Positions 42,033 through 53,496 of a stretch of 64,000 bases of DNA are shown here, one piece after another. Source of the stretch: Roridomyces roridus. Its lineage: Eukaryota > Basidiomycota > Agaricomycetes > Agaricales > Mycenaceae. Position 1 is the stretch's first letter; every line of letters starts with the position of its first letter. Both the position numbers and the translations under genes were made by a program. The DNA lies in NCBI GenBank assembly GCA_029378245.1, contig JARKIF010000001.1:682001-746000 (forward strand). The letters are read 5' to 3'. A model generated the notes under the pieces. That model made no database searches, was not told where the DNA came from, and worked only from the letters and a program-made list of their open reading frames with translations.

Positions 42033-45000
42033 ATGGCCATGGCCACGCCCCCTCGCGTCCGTCGCAAGCCAGCACCGGTCCTCGACGACGTCCGTGACGA
42101 AAACACGCCTCTGGCCACTGAGCGCGTCAAACGCCAGTCATTCACACTCTATCCCGACGCGCCTGTCTCGCCACAACTATCCATCCACGCTTCTTCCTCG
42201 TCGCAGCAGCAGCAGCAACAACCACACTATACTCGCCGTGCCACGCAGTCTATTACTACTACTACAAGCACACCGACACGAACGCGCCTCGCTCGACTTC
42301 TTCTCCCAACTCCGTCGTCGCCTACTTCTGTACGAGTGCGAAAACCCATTATCAGCGGGCCTGCGCCTGCAGAGCTGCCTGCAGGGATGGTGCCACCGGT
42401 AAGTCATATGCCCGTCCAGCGAGCCCATTTCTTGACTCTCCGCAGGAACTCGCAGCGCTCGCCAAGTCCCAACGTCCCATGGCTTTACGACCACTGCAGC
42501 TACCCGTGATCTCGCCCACCTCATCAGAGTCTAGTGCAGCCAGCGAGGACAGCAGGGCGAGTGCCGACACGGAAGCGACGACGCCACCACTTTCACCTAT
42601 CGACCCAATCTCTCCGCGCACGTCTCCACACAAATCCAAATTCAAGACGTCAAAGCCCGTGCCCCATCCCCCGTTGACTGTCCCCTCCGAGGCTACTCTC
42701 GCTCAGGCGGTTCGTCTCCCGCTTGTAGCACCCAGTGGCGTTCGGGTGCCATTCGGGGTCTTGCTCGGGCAGCCTCAAACACCCGACTCGAAACCCCCGG
42801 TGCCACGGCGAACTCTTGTCATCTTCCTCCGCCACTTTTGGTGTCCGCTTTGCCAAGATTACATGGTCGCGCTTGCTCGAGGCGTGCGCGCTATCAACCA
42901 CCATCCAATTTCGGACGACTCCACCTCGCCACCGGGTTCTCCGACCATGCCTGTCTTTGCCAACCCTGCTGGGCCCAACTATGATCCAATACCCATGCCG
43001 TCCAGCGCCCGTGTGCCTACATCACCCTCACCCAGCGAGTCGTGTCCTGCATGTACACCTTCTGGGAGCGTGACCCTTGCCTACCTCGACGGATTGGTCG
43101 GCGGCGACACAAACGACTGCGCGTGCGATGACGAAGAGGAAGGCACGCACCTCCTGCTCATTGCTCCCGGCTCGCATACCCTTATTAGGCGATACCTCGC
43201 TTCGTTTGGGTTCCCGCGCGAGTTGGTCACACCGACGACCGAGTATCCTCATTCGACGTCGTCGTCTGATGATGGGTATTCGTACGCGGAGAAGGCGTTT
43301 AATCTTGGGGACCCACTTTATTCGCCCGTGCCCTCTCATGTTGATGGGTACAGACCCAGGTCGAGGGGTCAAGGCCGAGGTGGTATCGCGAGCGTGCGGA
43401 TGTTTGTGGACCCGCAGCCGTTGGAGGGCTTGTATGCTGCGCTTGGGATGGGCTGGATGGTCTCGGCGGCAGGGGGTCCAGGCGCACCTGCATCGCGCAA
43501 TCATGCTGATTTGTCGTTTGGGGAAATCCAAGTCGTAGGGCCCACACCGCCTGCTTCTCCTGCCCCGATTCCATTCCCGACATTGGGCAGCTGCGGTTCT
43601 TCTGCTGGGCTGCACCTCCAGACACTGGCGGAGCAGTGGCAGTCTGATTCGGCTGCGCACGAGAAGATTGAGCAGCAGCAGCAAAAGACGGGAGAGGAGG
43701 ACCCACATGCGGCGTGTGGGGATACGGAGGGGTATGTCACCCATGGGGTTTTGAGCGGTGTTGGTGCCGTGGTGATGAGGGCTCTTCGTGCGGGAATGCC
43801 GATATGGGCGAGAGGGGGTGATATTGGGTTACTCGGGGGCGAGTTTGTGTTTGAGGTTGGGTGAGTCATTTGGTTGTTGTCGCTTGTGCATTCATTCAAA
43901 GTTATTTTCCTAGCCCTACATCCGAACTACCGACAGCCTCTTCCTCCTTACGCTGCACTTATGCCCACCGCATGCAAACTACCCGTGGTCATGCGGGTGT
44001 TGCCCGGGTACTCGCGGCTGCGGGTGTCAACCTCCCCGAGGGATTCTCCTTCGAAACCAACAACAAAGGGATGACGAAAGGGACGTTGAGGAAAAGGGAT
44101 CCCAAGACGAGTCTTCCGCGCTCAGCATCTGCGGACGTCGCGAATCTCAAGTCTCGCATCATTGCGAAACCCCCTCTCCTTCCGCGGTCCATCTCGATGG
44201 CGCCTGTGCTTTCTTCTCCTTTGGCAGCAGCAGCAGGAGCAGCTGGACCCTCCTCATCCCCATCCTCATCCTCCCGCCCTACAACCCCGATATCTGACCC
44301 CGAGCCTCAGCCTCCGAGACGTCCGTCTGCGGTTCCACGGTCCATGTCGACGCCTATTACGATCAGCTCGTCTACGTCCGCCTCCTCGCGTGGGATGTCC
44401 ATGTTTGCGCGTTTTGCGGGGCCGAAAGGAGCGAGGGCGCCGGTGGCGGGGAGTAGAGGCAAGGTGCTGAATTTGAATTTGGGGCAGGATGCTGTACCAG
44501 AGGAGGAACCGGCTCCTGGACTTCCTCGATCGGCATCGACGCCGCCGGGTACGGTTCTGCAGGACGAGCTTGGGCATGGGAACGGGCATGGTGTGCTCAA
44601 AGGCGCTGCTGCTGTATGGGAGGGCCGGGGCCGACATGCGCTTTGGGACAAGGACAAAGACAAGGGGGAGGGGCGTCTGAATCATTGGGGTGGGGTGGGT
44701 GTTATTTGGGAGGGACGTATCGCCAAGGAGGGAAAGACTCGCGATCGGGTGCGCGAGCCTGCGATTCCAGCGACGTTGTCTACGTCCTCTTCACGACCTT
44801 GGGCGCTTGCAGCAGCTGCGGCGGGATCGTGTGATTCGTTGACGTCTTTGGCTTCTTCTAGTGAGGAAATCCGACAGCAGCCGGAGGAGGGGTCATCGAG
44901 TTCGTTGTCGTTTTCTTCCCCGGGGGTTCCTGCGAAGGAGCTGACAGAGTCGTCTTCTGACTCTGCTGCGTCGGAGATGTACAGGTATGCGGGTGGAGGC

Positions 45001-45255
45001 TCGCACATGTATCTGAATGCAGAGGCCGAGGAGGAGGAGGGATATGCATCGGGCTTGGAGGCTGATGATGAAGGCAGTCAGAATGGTCGGTTCTTGTCCG
45101 CGCGGGCCAAGTACGAGGAGGATTCGGTTTCCGAGTATTCTGATGCGTTGGACTCTATGGGTGATTCGTGGATCCGGGCGCGGACGTTGAGTCTTGCGCG
45201 GCTTAGGGCGAGGAAGGAGGCGCGGCGCGGGGAGGGTTTTGGTGTTGATGAATGA
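42033..45255 (+). CDS. AhpC/TSA-like thioredoxin-fold protein with long disordered tail
   Basis: Exons 42033-42398, 42446-43860 and 43914-45255; introns of 47 and 53 nt are in phase, giving 1040 residues. An alternative in-frame ATG lies two codons in (42039). After a Ser/Pro/Gln-rich N-terminus, VPFGVLLG ... RRTLVIFLRHFWCPLCQDYM (about residues 230-285) is the redox core of the AhpC/TSA antioxidant family (PF13911 type) with a CxxC pair. The domain is interrupted by low-complexity inserts and closes after the second intron with RCTYAHRMQTTRGHAGV. The final roughly 400 residues are Ser/Pro-rich and disordered. Probable peroxiredoxin-like or redox-sensing role; activity and substrate not established. 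Intact. Confidence 0.88.
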
Positions 45256-45337
45256 TCATGAGTAAAGGAAAGGAAAGTATTGTACTATTGTCGCGTGTCG
45301 ATATGTTTATTAGAGCGTGTACGTCTATTATATTCTA

Positions 45338-45627
45338 CTACTCGAGAATATTCCGCATATCAGGGTTCTGAAGGCGAGAGAACATCGTGTCGGTAAGTGA
45401 AGGGTGCCGCAGGCTCGAGCTCGATACAGCCTGCGCGTTTCCTGCCTTCTCGACGGCGCGGATTACGACGCTGGTCTGTAGGTCCGACGGCTCGTCGTTC
45501 GTGACCAGGAGCTCCGGGAACGGGCTGGTCAGAATCGAGTCGAGCGCAACGTCTGATGGTGAATCCAGAGAGTGACTGGACGAATGCATAAGCGCGATGA
45601 TTCCAAAAAGAGGTCCACGTACAGCAT
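45338..45627 (-). CDS. truncated F-box relative, N-terminus only
   Basis: Exon 1 is 5 nt (45623-45627, ATGCT), followed by an intron with a gtacgt donor to 45576 and exon 2 at 45338-45575, giving 80 residues. The start (MLHSLDSPSD ... TSPFPELLVTNDEPSD) matches the pre-F-box region of the 14063 and 12077 paralogues, including the tiny first exon. The sequence then leaves the family before any F-box and ends at TAG. It lacks the Skp1-binding domain. Either a decayed remnant or a short peptide gene; the remnant is likelier. Confidence 0.55.
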
Positions 45628-45912
45628 AGGGTCCACGTGAATAAGTACAAGGAACGAGAACCTTTAAAGATTCAAGTTGCGACAGAGTGGATTGAGTCGT
45701 CCACGGTCCGGTACGCTGCTACCCTCGTTCAATGATGAGGGAGAAGGAAGAGGAACGCAGATGGTTATCAGCCCAAACCAGCCCATATGGCCACCCTAGT
45801 CCCGCAAAGCAGAATTTGCACTTAAAAAAAAGGAACAATTGAACGATGGTCCGACAGCCGCCTGACAGAACTCTGAGAAGCCAAGTTATACAATTCACAA
45901 GACCGTGCGTGA

Positions 45913-47474
45913 TCAATAATACTTGTGGAACGGTGTAACACTGAGCTTTGCCCATGGAAACGACGCCTTGTACGTGTACAACGAGAAACGCGCGTCCATA
46001 ATCTCCATCTGGCGCGGATGTCCCTGGGGACGCAATCGAGAAAGCGCAGCAACAGGATCCGATCCCAAAAGAAACTCGGAAACGACGAGGTTGTCCAGTA
46101 ATGGTAGAGTGAGTGCATTGACCAGGTTCTGCACGCTGCTGTCAGGGTTTCCCTCTTCCCAAAGAAGGCTCAGTGAGCGAATGGGTAGAGTTGACACTTC
46201 GCCAAGGGCTGGTGCTGGGTCGAAGTGGTAGATGCCGAGTGTGCACGTCTTGAGAGCTGTGCTTTGATGCAGTATATGGATTGCCTCAGAAATAGTCGCA
46301 TAGGCAGTGAGGGTAGTGAGTTGGGACCAGGGAAGCGTCACGGCAAACGCGCTGCATGAAGGTTCCAAGCTGACCTGGCTCAGCATCGGTGCCAAAGGGA
46401 ACAAGACTGCCGCCGTTGCAGAGGGTGCGGTGCCTGGGTCCGGGCTGTCCGACGGGCTCACAAATGCGGTGCGGAGAAGCGGCATCGGTGCTGTGAAGCC
46501 ACGGAGATCCTCGTAAGGAACACAGATGTCGACATGCCGAAAGCGTGAAGCGTGGGGCAGAATTGCGTCCACAAACTTGCTTATCGCGGCGAGCGCGCAG
46601 GGGACCGGAGTCGGATGGACAACGGGAAGCTTCCAGAACGCTGTAGCCAGGTCTCGAGCAGTTTGAGCTGCTGTTTTATGACGGACTCTCTAGTGGTACC
46701 GTCAAGCTGCAGGTCAATGGAGCTCCACAATGGGGGAGTAGCGAGTGCCGCGTCGCGCCATTGACGGCATATTCGAAGCAGGAAGGAAGGTGACTGGCAG
46801 CCCACGGGAGGTATAAATTCCCGGTCTTTGGGGAGGAAATGGATGAGAATTTCCGATGTAATTTCGGCCGGTAGGGTCAGAATAGGGTACTTGTAAGGTA
46901 TGCGCCAAGCAAACACGGCGAACCTTTATGTAAGCCCGTGACACGTCCAAAAGTAGATAAAATTCAAAGAGAAATGTGTAGGATAATTACCGGGATGTCT
47001 GTGCACTATCGGTCTCGAACAAGTTGTGGGGGCAGTCACTGCGAAGCCTTCTGTCCACTCAGATCCAGAAAACATCAAGTATTGACTGAGTTTATACGGG
47101 ATTTGTGCGGCATCTTCCAATTAGCTATAAACTCGCGCATTTCCAGTCCGATCATGGTGCTGATTTTTTTCCGACCACATATGAAGTAGATCTCAAAAAT
47201 GTTGGTCGCAGATTGGCAAAATATTAAGCTAAAGACACTATACACTTTCTTCTTCGATTAAAAACACCCATTTCTCCCGTTTGGGACGCCGTGACTTGAT
47301 GTGACAAGGGTTGGCCGCGTTTGCTTGACGCATACCTTATTGGCCGAGGACATCGCAGCATTTGTTTCGCTCAATGCGGCGCCGGGCTTCGAGGGAGCGT
47401 TTGAGCTCTTCGACTTCGATATCTATCTGCGCGATACGGCTTCGTGCAGCTGCCACTTTGTCGGAAAACTCGGT
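45913..47474 (-). pseudogene. F-box/LRR-like gene split by a MITE
   Basis: The coiled-coil segment (AAARSRIAQIDIEVEELKRSLEARRR) at 47345-47470 runs to GQ. It is then cut by the TA-flanked element 46896-47337 and resumes with KYPILTLPAEITSEILIHFLP, CRQWRDAALATPPLW and LLETWLQRSGSFPLSIRL, the F-box core. If the insertion and one TA are removed, the codons GGC-CAA-TAC-AAG-TAC are restored, reading GQYKY. Two more lesions are present. The expected ATG is replaced by an in-frame TGA context near 47474. The frame also shifts by one near 46608, after which the leucine-rich C-terminus (DAILPHASRFRHVDICVPYEDL) continues open to 45913. Definitely a pseudogene. Confidence 0.88.
46896..47337. mobile_element. 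442-bp Tc1/mariner-type MITE
   Basis: Inverted termini AGGTATGCG(C/T)CAAGCAAAC at 46896 and, inverted, at 47337, about 27 bp with three mismatches. A TA dinucleotide flanks both ends (46894-46895, 47338-47339). The uninterrupted target is known from codon continuity of the host F-box gene, so the boundaries are exact. TA duplication points to the Tc1/mariner superfamily. No coding capacity. Confidence 0.92.
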
Positions 47475-47679
47475 TCAACGTTATAAGTCGTGCGTCACTG
47501 GTCAGTGTTGACAAGTGGGTACAAGTTGACAGCTGATGTGTAATCAATTGCTAAGAATAGATGAATTTGATAAGCGCTGGCAAGCACGAAAGTCCATTTG
47601 GACTAGACCAAATCTGGCTAGTACACAAGTCCAAAAAAATTTTACATATAATCCCCAATGAGTCAGTCCAGTCACAGAC

Positions 47680-48222
47680 CTAGCCCATCGCCAATTCAAA
47701 GACCCTCAGGCCTGGGAAAACACCTTCTTCTCTTGCGACGGGCTCGTCCGGGTCGAAGGCGGTCAATTGGTCGCAGCGACGAAGCAAGGAATCGAGTCCA
47801 TCTCGCAGGGAATCGAGGTCGTCTCTAGGTCAAGAGGGATTAGGAAAGCCACAGAGACAACAATTAGAAAGGCACCTGATTGTGCAATGCAGCTCAACGA
47901 CGCTCTTGCAATAGTGAGCTAGGCGAAAGTAGGAGCGGGACAGCCGGGCATAGTCCGCCCCGTAGGCAGTCTGCTGGCGAAGGAGGCCCATGTAGGCGCG
48001 GTTGCCTCCGCAGAGGAGTTCGTCTCCCGTCGCGGACACAATAATGTGAGATGCCTGCACCAGTTTCAGCCAGTTGTTCAACAGACGAAGCGATACGAGG
48101 CTCACACTGCGTGGGGTCGAAGGAGGGGCCGAGGGCGAGGAGGGCGAGGAGGGCGAGAAGGGCGAGGACTCAGGGGGCGAGGGCTCTGAAGGGGGCGAGG
48201 GTACAGTGCGGTGTGCTGACAT
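47680..48222 (-). CDS. hypothetical protein, two exons
   Basis: Exon 1 47876-48222 and exon 2 47680-47824 flank a 51-nt intron (gtgcct...cctag) in phase, giving 163 residues. After a Pro/Ser-rich start (SPPSEPSPPESSP, low complexity from a GGGCGA-type repeat) the protein is helical. It contains LRLLNNWLKLVQASHII, an Arg/Tyr-rich middle, and DDLDSLRDGLDSLLRRCDQL, which looks like an amphipathic helix or coiled coil. No family recognised and no signal peptide. Coherent splicing supports a real gene. Confidence 0.5.
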
Positions 48223-49022
48223 TTTGGGTGAGGGTCGAAGACAAGGTCAACAGCAGTTGTTGTTTGTTTATCCTTTGTCCTTGATGATATCAACTTGCAG
48301 CGGACCAGCGGTACGGGATCAGATTCAGAGTCTGCAGCACCGAGCTAATTCCGATTATCCAGAACCTGCTTGTCGTGTGCCATCCGCGGCCAGATTGGCG
48401 ATGCAGTCGGGTGGAACGAGAATGCATCGACTATCTCATGTGCCGGTGTAAGAGGCACCAAAGGTCACCTCATCCTGCATCCTTACCACGCGCCGCCAGG
48501 GTGTTCATCAACGCCAGCAAGCACCACTGGTGCCGGCGCTATCGCTCTCGCACTTGGCATCGCTGAGCAGTTCCAAAGCTGTTGCTCAAAGACATCTTGC
48601 GTTTCGCGTGCGAGTTGGGAGTGTCGTACTCACGCCTTTGCGAGTGAGGAGGCGTTGGTCGTGGTCATGTTTCATGCAGACGCCACCCGAGTTGGCATTC
48701 ATACGGATCTTGGTGCGTGATCCTCCCAGTCGCCCCATGACTCTCCTTCTTATCGAATTGAGGTGTGTGCACTGGTATTGGGCCGTACCCCGAGACTGAG
48801 GCGGAAGATACGTTGCGTGAGTTCACTTACTTCCTTCCTGCGTAGATATACTCGAGATTTTGCAGACTCTCGAAAAGATTCTCTGCTCCGCCGCGTCCTC
48901 AATCTGCTGAGAGACCAGATGAGATACAAGGCAGCGGGAATCCGTTTCCCTCCCCTCCCGTCAAATGATTCAAATCTTCTGCGCATGAGGACGGACACGC
49001 TCAGCAGCTCACAGCATCCGCC
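48223..49022. other. intergenic, no supported gene
   Basis: A plus-strand open frame of 116 codons (48370-48720) and shorter frames have no domain or splice partner. Possibly the decayed 5' part of the 49023 locus. Confidence 0.3.
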
Positions 49023-49663
49023 ATGGCATCACAATTCGCCTCCTTTCTTGCAGTCATGTCACTGCAACCCGCTGGCCCACTCCATCCTCTGGACCCTCAG
49101 CTACCCACACTGGATTCACGCGATCTCGTTGTCATATTTCATCCGTTACAAAACCCTCAAAGTTTCCCTATCCTCCGGTTCCCGGCATTCCCCATAAATC
49201 CAGGCCCTGGGCCTCGTTCTCGATGCATGATTGCTGGATGCGCCCCAGCAGCACGTCGCTGACGAGAATTCCGACCCGCGGATGCACTGTTGTCTGCTGG
49301 GTACTACGAGCTCGTCGTCGTCGCCCACAGAGGGCATTTGGTTCACGACTACGACGTGTGCTCCTCGTTCGACGACTACCACCGGAAGATATCCCCGCAC
49401 GCTGGAGAAGCGCACTTTGACCCAGCGATCAATGCCTGTATCGTAACTGGCGCTACCTCGTCCCTTCGTCGTTCCCGAACGCCCCGCCTTGGACCAACTT
49501 CCCGGTGGTTATTAAAGACCTAATACATATTTGCGCCAATAAAGTCGGTGATGGAAACGCCGTGGAGATGGCTCGAGCTCTAAATGCGTGCTGGTGCGCC
49601 GTAGCTCGGAGCGTGACGAAGGCTGAGAGCGTGCTCGATGTTGTGCGCTCGGTTTCAGGTTGA
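49023..49663 (+). pseudogene. decayed hypothetical gene, C-terminus within the triplicated unit
   Basis: Protein-like sequence in three frames. From ATG 49023 (MASQFASFLAVMSLQPAG...) the frame reaches TGA at 49260-49262. The same frame then continues with LLSAGYYELVVVAHRGHLVHD and DPAINAC. From about 49430 another frame reads LYRNWRYLVPSSFPNAPPW, FPVVIKDLIHICANKVGDG and ARALNACWCAVARSV to a TGA at 49661-49663. No intron set joins these cleanly, so I call it a pseudogene. Unknown family. Its last 35 or so codons are copied twice more in the repeats that follow. Confidence 0.45.
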
Positions 49664-50505
49664 TAAGCAGGGTATAAGCATGGTATAAGCAGGGTATAGG
49701 CAGCGTATGAATCCAGATAAGCGGATGGTAAGCACAGTATGAGCCAGCCGTAGGTGCGGGGGAGGCGAAGAAGGAAAGATGGTTGTGTTTCTGTACATAC
49801 GAGCATTTACACTGACTGATGTCAATGTGCGGTAGGCTTTGTCAGCATATGCGGAATCCTATTTCGACCATTTACACTGACTGGAGATGGCTCGGGCTCT
49901 AAATGCGTGCTGGTGCGCTGTAGCTCGGAGCGTGACGAAGGCTGAGAGCGTGCTCGATGTTGTGCGCTCGGTTTCAGGTTGATAAGCAGGGTATAAGCAT
50001 GGTATAAGCAGGGTATAGGCGGCGTATGAACCCAGATAAGCGGATGGTAAGCATAGTATGAGCCAGCCGTAGGTGCGGGGGAGGCGAAGAAGGAAAGATG
50101 GTTGTGTTTCTGTACATACGAGCATTTACACTGACTGATGTCAATGTGCGGTAGGCTTTGTCAGAATATGCGGAATCCTATTTCGACCATTTACACTGAC
50201 TGGAGATGGCTCGGGCTCTAAATGCGTGCTGGTGTGCCGTAGCTCGGAGCGTGACGAAGGCTGAGAGCGTGCTCGATGTTGTGCGCTCGGTTTCAGGTTG
50301 ATAAGCAGGGTATAAGCATGGTATAAGCAGGGTATAGGTGGCGTATGAATCCAGATAAGCGGATGGTAAGCACAGTATGAGCCAGCCGTAGGTCCGGGGG
50401 AGGTGAAGAAGGAAAGATGGTCGATTCGGAACGTGTTTGTGCACATACGAGCATTTACACTGACTGATGTCAATGTGCGGTAGGCTTTGTCAGCATATGC
50501 GGACT
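49565..50505. repeat. three tandem units of about 319 bp
   Basis: Units begin at 49565, 49884 and 50203, all with GAGATGGCTCG. They are about 97% identical to the eye; the third diverges at its end. Each unit contains the 3' end of the plus-strand locus (ARALNACWCAVARSV...SVSG stop) and, on the other strand, the end of a RasGAP-locus exon. Inside is a sub-repeat of ATAAGCAGGGT/ATAAGCATGGT. The high similarity implies recent amplification. Confidence 0.88.
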
Positions 50506-51233
50506 CTTGCAATATGGTCTTGTGAGAAACTTCGGTAACCTCGTTGTTGACGAGCGCTTGAGTGAGGCGCTGTAGAATAATGAGAATGAGGAAACTTGAA
50601 TCCAAAGACGACGCACCTTTTCCAAAGGCTTGTTCTCCTTGGTCAACTCATCCAGCTGGTCCTGTTTCGCCGCGAGAGCTGCCTCGTTACTCTCAGTTTC
50701 CTCCTCCAAGGACCGGGCGGCGCGTGGCAAGTGGCAAGTGGCTTCATGTCTCCGCACGTACGCTACGTGTCTTTGCAGCAACGCCTGCCCGACTTCTGCA
50801 AACGAGTCAGTTTTGCAGAATAGCAACAAAATTGTAGCGGACGCATCTGCACTCAGCGTTAACCGGCTCTCCAGCCTTGCCTTGACTGCAAGCCATGCCT
50901 GCAAATTCTCGCAATCGTCCAGGCCACAACAGCAGCATAGCGCGGAGAGTGGTTCCGGGGATGGAACGCGCGATACATTATCGAGGGCTTGGGTGAGGTC
51001 GTCTATGGTCACAGTGGCGTCGTATAGGCTGTCCCGGTTGGTCAACGGCGAGTCGGGTGTGGGTGGAGAGACTGAGGAGCTCCTTGCCAATCTTGTCGGC
51101 GTGTTTCGGACGCCATGCCTCCGGATGAGCGGGATGATGAGGCTGCGGAGGTAGGCGTAGCCATGGACCTTGGCGAACGCGGAGAGGAACCGGGTGCAGG
51201 TGGAGTTGCTTCGGAAGAGGGAAGTCTCGCTGT
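50459..51233 (-). pseudogene. RasGAP fragment with coiled-coil tail
   Basis: An exon 50617-51233 opens with DSETSLFRSNSTCTRFLSAF and HGYAYLRSLIIPLI, the start of a Ras GTPase-activating domain; the arginine of LFR sits where the catalytic arginine finger lies. It continues into a helical segment and a coiled coil (EEETESNEAALAAKQDQLDEL), then splices (gtgcgt ... ctacag) to 50459-50569. Upstream exons of the GAP domain are not recognisable and no start was found. The 3' end runs into the triplicated units, where the end of the last exon is repeated. RasGAPs switch off Ras; this copy looks truncated and probably inactive. Confidence 0.6.
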
Positions 51234-52540
51234 CTGCGAAAAGAAGAATAAGCAATTGACCATAGACGAAAAGAAGATTCTTACTATCACAGCAAGGGCA
51301 AGGGCCTTTTGTGCTTTTCAGACCGTCAGACCGTCAGCAGAGTAGAATGGCTAGCCGGTATATGTCCTGCAGAAGCGTAGCATCGAAGCTGAGTTATCAG
51401 ACGAGTGACGGGCGCAGGGAGGAGACGACAACTTGAAAGGGAGGAGGTGCGACTGAGATGAGATGAGCCTCGGAGGAAACGTTGAGCGGATGTCGCAGCC
51501 ATTCGGAGGAGGAGGAGTCTAGCGCCTAACATACGCGCAGCCTTGCAGCTCCTCAGAAAGGAGGAGGAGCGCAACGAATGCGGGCTCTCCCAATAGAGTC
51601 GTGCAACATCCCAAGAGTCTTTGGGCGTACATTCGGGGCCAAAAAGCCTCTACTTTGACTCGAGCCAAGCTACTGACATGTCGATGGAGGGAACAACGAG
51701 GAGGCCGGCGACGAAGGTGGCTCGCTGGATCCCGGGTTGATCCGCTTATGAAATGACCGATGGACTTATACTTTCAGGCTGCAACTTATACATCGCCTCT
51801 AAGACAAACTTTTTGCTTATAATTCACTTATAAGAGGTGTGTTTTGCTTACGCACTTATGGCTCTTATAAGTACTCATCAGCGGGGTCTAAGTACGACAA
51901 CGTTTTTCGGACATTCTGTGTAGGTCGGGGAAGGGGCCGACTTGGCGGACATGATGCTCTGAAATTAGGGGACAGATTAGTCTTGGGGCGGATGATACGG
52001 TTTTCGAGCACTAGTACGCACTATGGCACTCTTTTTCCGCGAAGAGGGAGCTGCTGAGAGCGTGTGGAATTTGCGCGGATGGATGCAAAGGACAAGAGAC
52101 GCTTGGTCACGTGAATGATGCGCCCGACACATTGATCACAAATTGATGATCAGGCCGCCGATTTTGGGCAAGACCACCATCATACTTATCGCCTCGATTT
52201 CTCGAAACAAATCCGACACTTCCTGAATTCTACTACTTTATACCCGCCTCAATTCATCCTTGACGTGTCCCAGTCGGCCGGGGGACGCCAGGCGAGTGAT
52301 GAGTAATCCGACTTTCACACGACTTTCCCTCATTCAGCTCGACGGAAGCATGAAGCGTCTACGCAGTGGATCTCTTCACAACACCTTTACAGCATCTAAT
52401 GGACAGCATGGGAGCGCGGCGATGCCAGCGTGCTGTGCGTGATTGCAGCGAGCGCCAAATGCTGCTTTGCTCCCACGTCCGAGTCTCCGGTTCCTCGCTT
52501 CTTGCCTCCCGTCCTTTATGGACGCCATTGCGCACCGTGC
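51234..52540. other. gene-poor stretch with dispersed repeat
   Basis: 51234-51600 may hold decayed upstream RasGAP exons (minus strand), not provable by eye. 51770-51890 is rich in CTTATAAG palindromes and contains the inverse copy of the 1650-1705 repeat. No gene supported from 51900 to 52540. Confidence 0.35.
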
Positions 52541-53008
52541 TCAACAGACCGAAACGGGACCACTTGCAGCTTTGCAAAGGTGCGGAAGAAGCCAGTTGTA
52601 TAGATGATGTGCCCCTTGAGTTGTGACAATGAGTCCACAACCATAGCAGTGAACCTCGCTGCTAGGCAGGCGGCAGCCTGTGTAATGTGTTTGTTCGATC
52701 GATATCCATGGGGGCTGGGACGTTGCTGGCAGTCGTAGCGGTACTGGTACGGATGGTGGGGTTGCTGGTACTTCCCCCAGGAATCGGTCGAACCCTTCTA
52801 TACGGTTGAACTCTTCAGGACATTTTGGGTTCTGCATCGGGTTCCGGCCACCGCCTCCATACGACCCCAAGTTGGAGTTTCCCGCTTTCCCAAATCCCGC
52901 CTTATCTCCTGTGAAGAGAGTATTCTTCCGAACACGGAACTGTCTCTTTAGTCCGTCACATTTGATGGCCTCTTCTTTCCAACCTACATAAGTTTTGGGG
53001 AGTTCTCT

Positions 53009-53496
53009 GTTAAGGTACATGTCTTCCATCTTCGACAAACATCACATGACTCTGCCATCAATTTACCTTATTCGGACAGCCAATGAAAATCAATACATAG
53101 AACAGTTTTGAGGCACTCTCCAGACTATCCCTCCGACAGAAAGTTGCTTTTTGCTGCTCTTGTGTACCTTAGCTACAAACCTTCTCGAAAATCTGCCCAG
53201 AAGCAATGTAGATACAGGTTGATTGCTCTTGCCCGGCTCTGATTGATCCCTTGATGAATGCGATCAAAACACAGTATTGAGATTGATTTCATATCTACTA
53301 TACACAGAATGCTTCAAATGCTCTATATCCTTAACTGTGAGTATATAATGGGTAAAAGCAACTTTCTGTCGGAGGGATAGTCTGGAGAGTGCCTCAAAAC
53401 TGTTCTATGTATTGATTTTCATTGGCTGTCCGAATAAGGTAAATTGATGGCAGAGTCATGTGATGTTTGTCGAAGATGGAAGACATGTACCTTAAC
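53009..53496. mobile_element. foldback element with about 145-bp arms inside gag
   Basis: From GTTAAGGTACATGTCTTCC (53009) to about 53154, the sequence is repeated in inverse orientation at about 53351-53496, nearly perfectly, around a spacer of about 190 bp. It separates two parts of the gag reading frame, so it inserted there. Target duplication is unclear (GAGGGAG against CAGAGAA). It could be a MITE or a local inverted duplication. Confidence 0.75.

Noticed and set aside
43028..43744. 238-codon minus-strand frame
   Set aside because: Antisense shadow of the AhpC/TSA-like gene, whose frame has the recognisable redox motif and coherent introns.
48370..48720. 116-codon plus-strand frame as a gene
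   Set aside because: No splice partner or domain; retained only as a comment on the intergenic stretch.
49565..50505. Tandem units considered as LTRs or a satellite array
   Set aside because: Only three units, no TG...CA ends, and the units contain coding ends of flanking genes, so segmental tandem duplication fits better.
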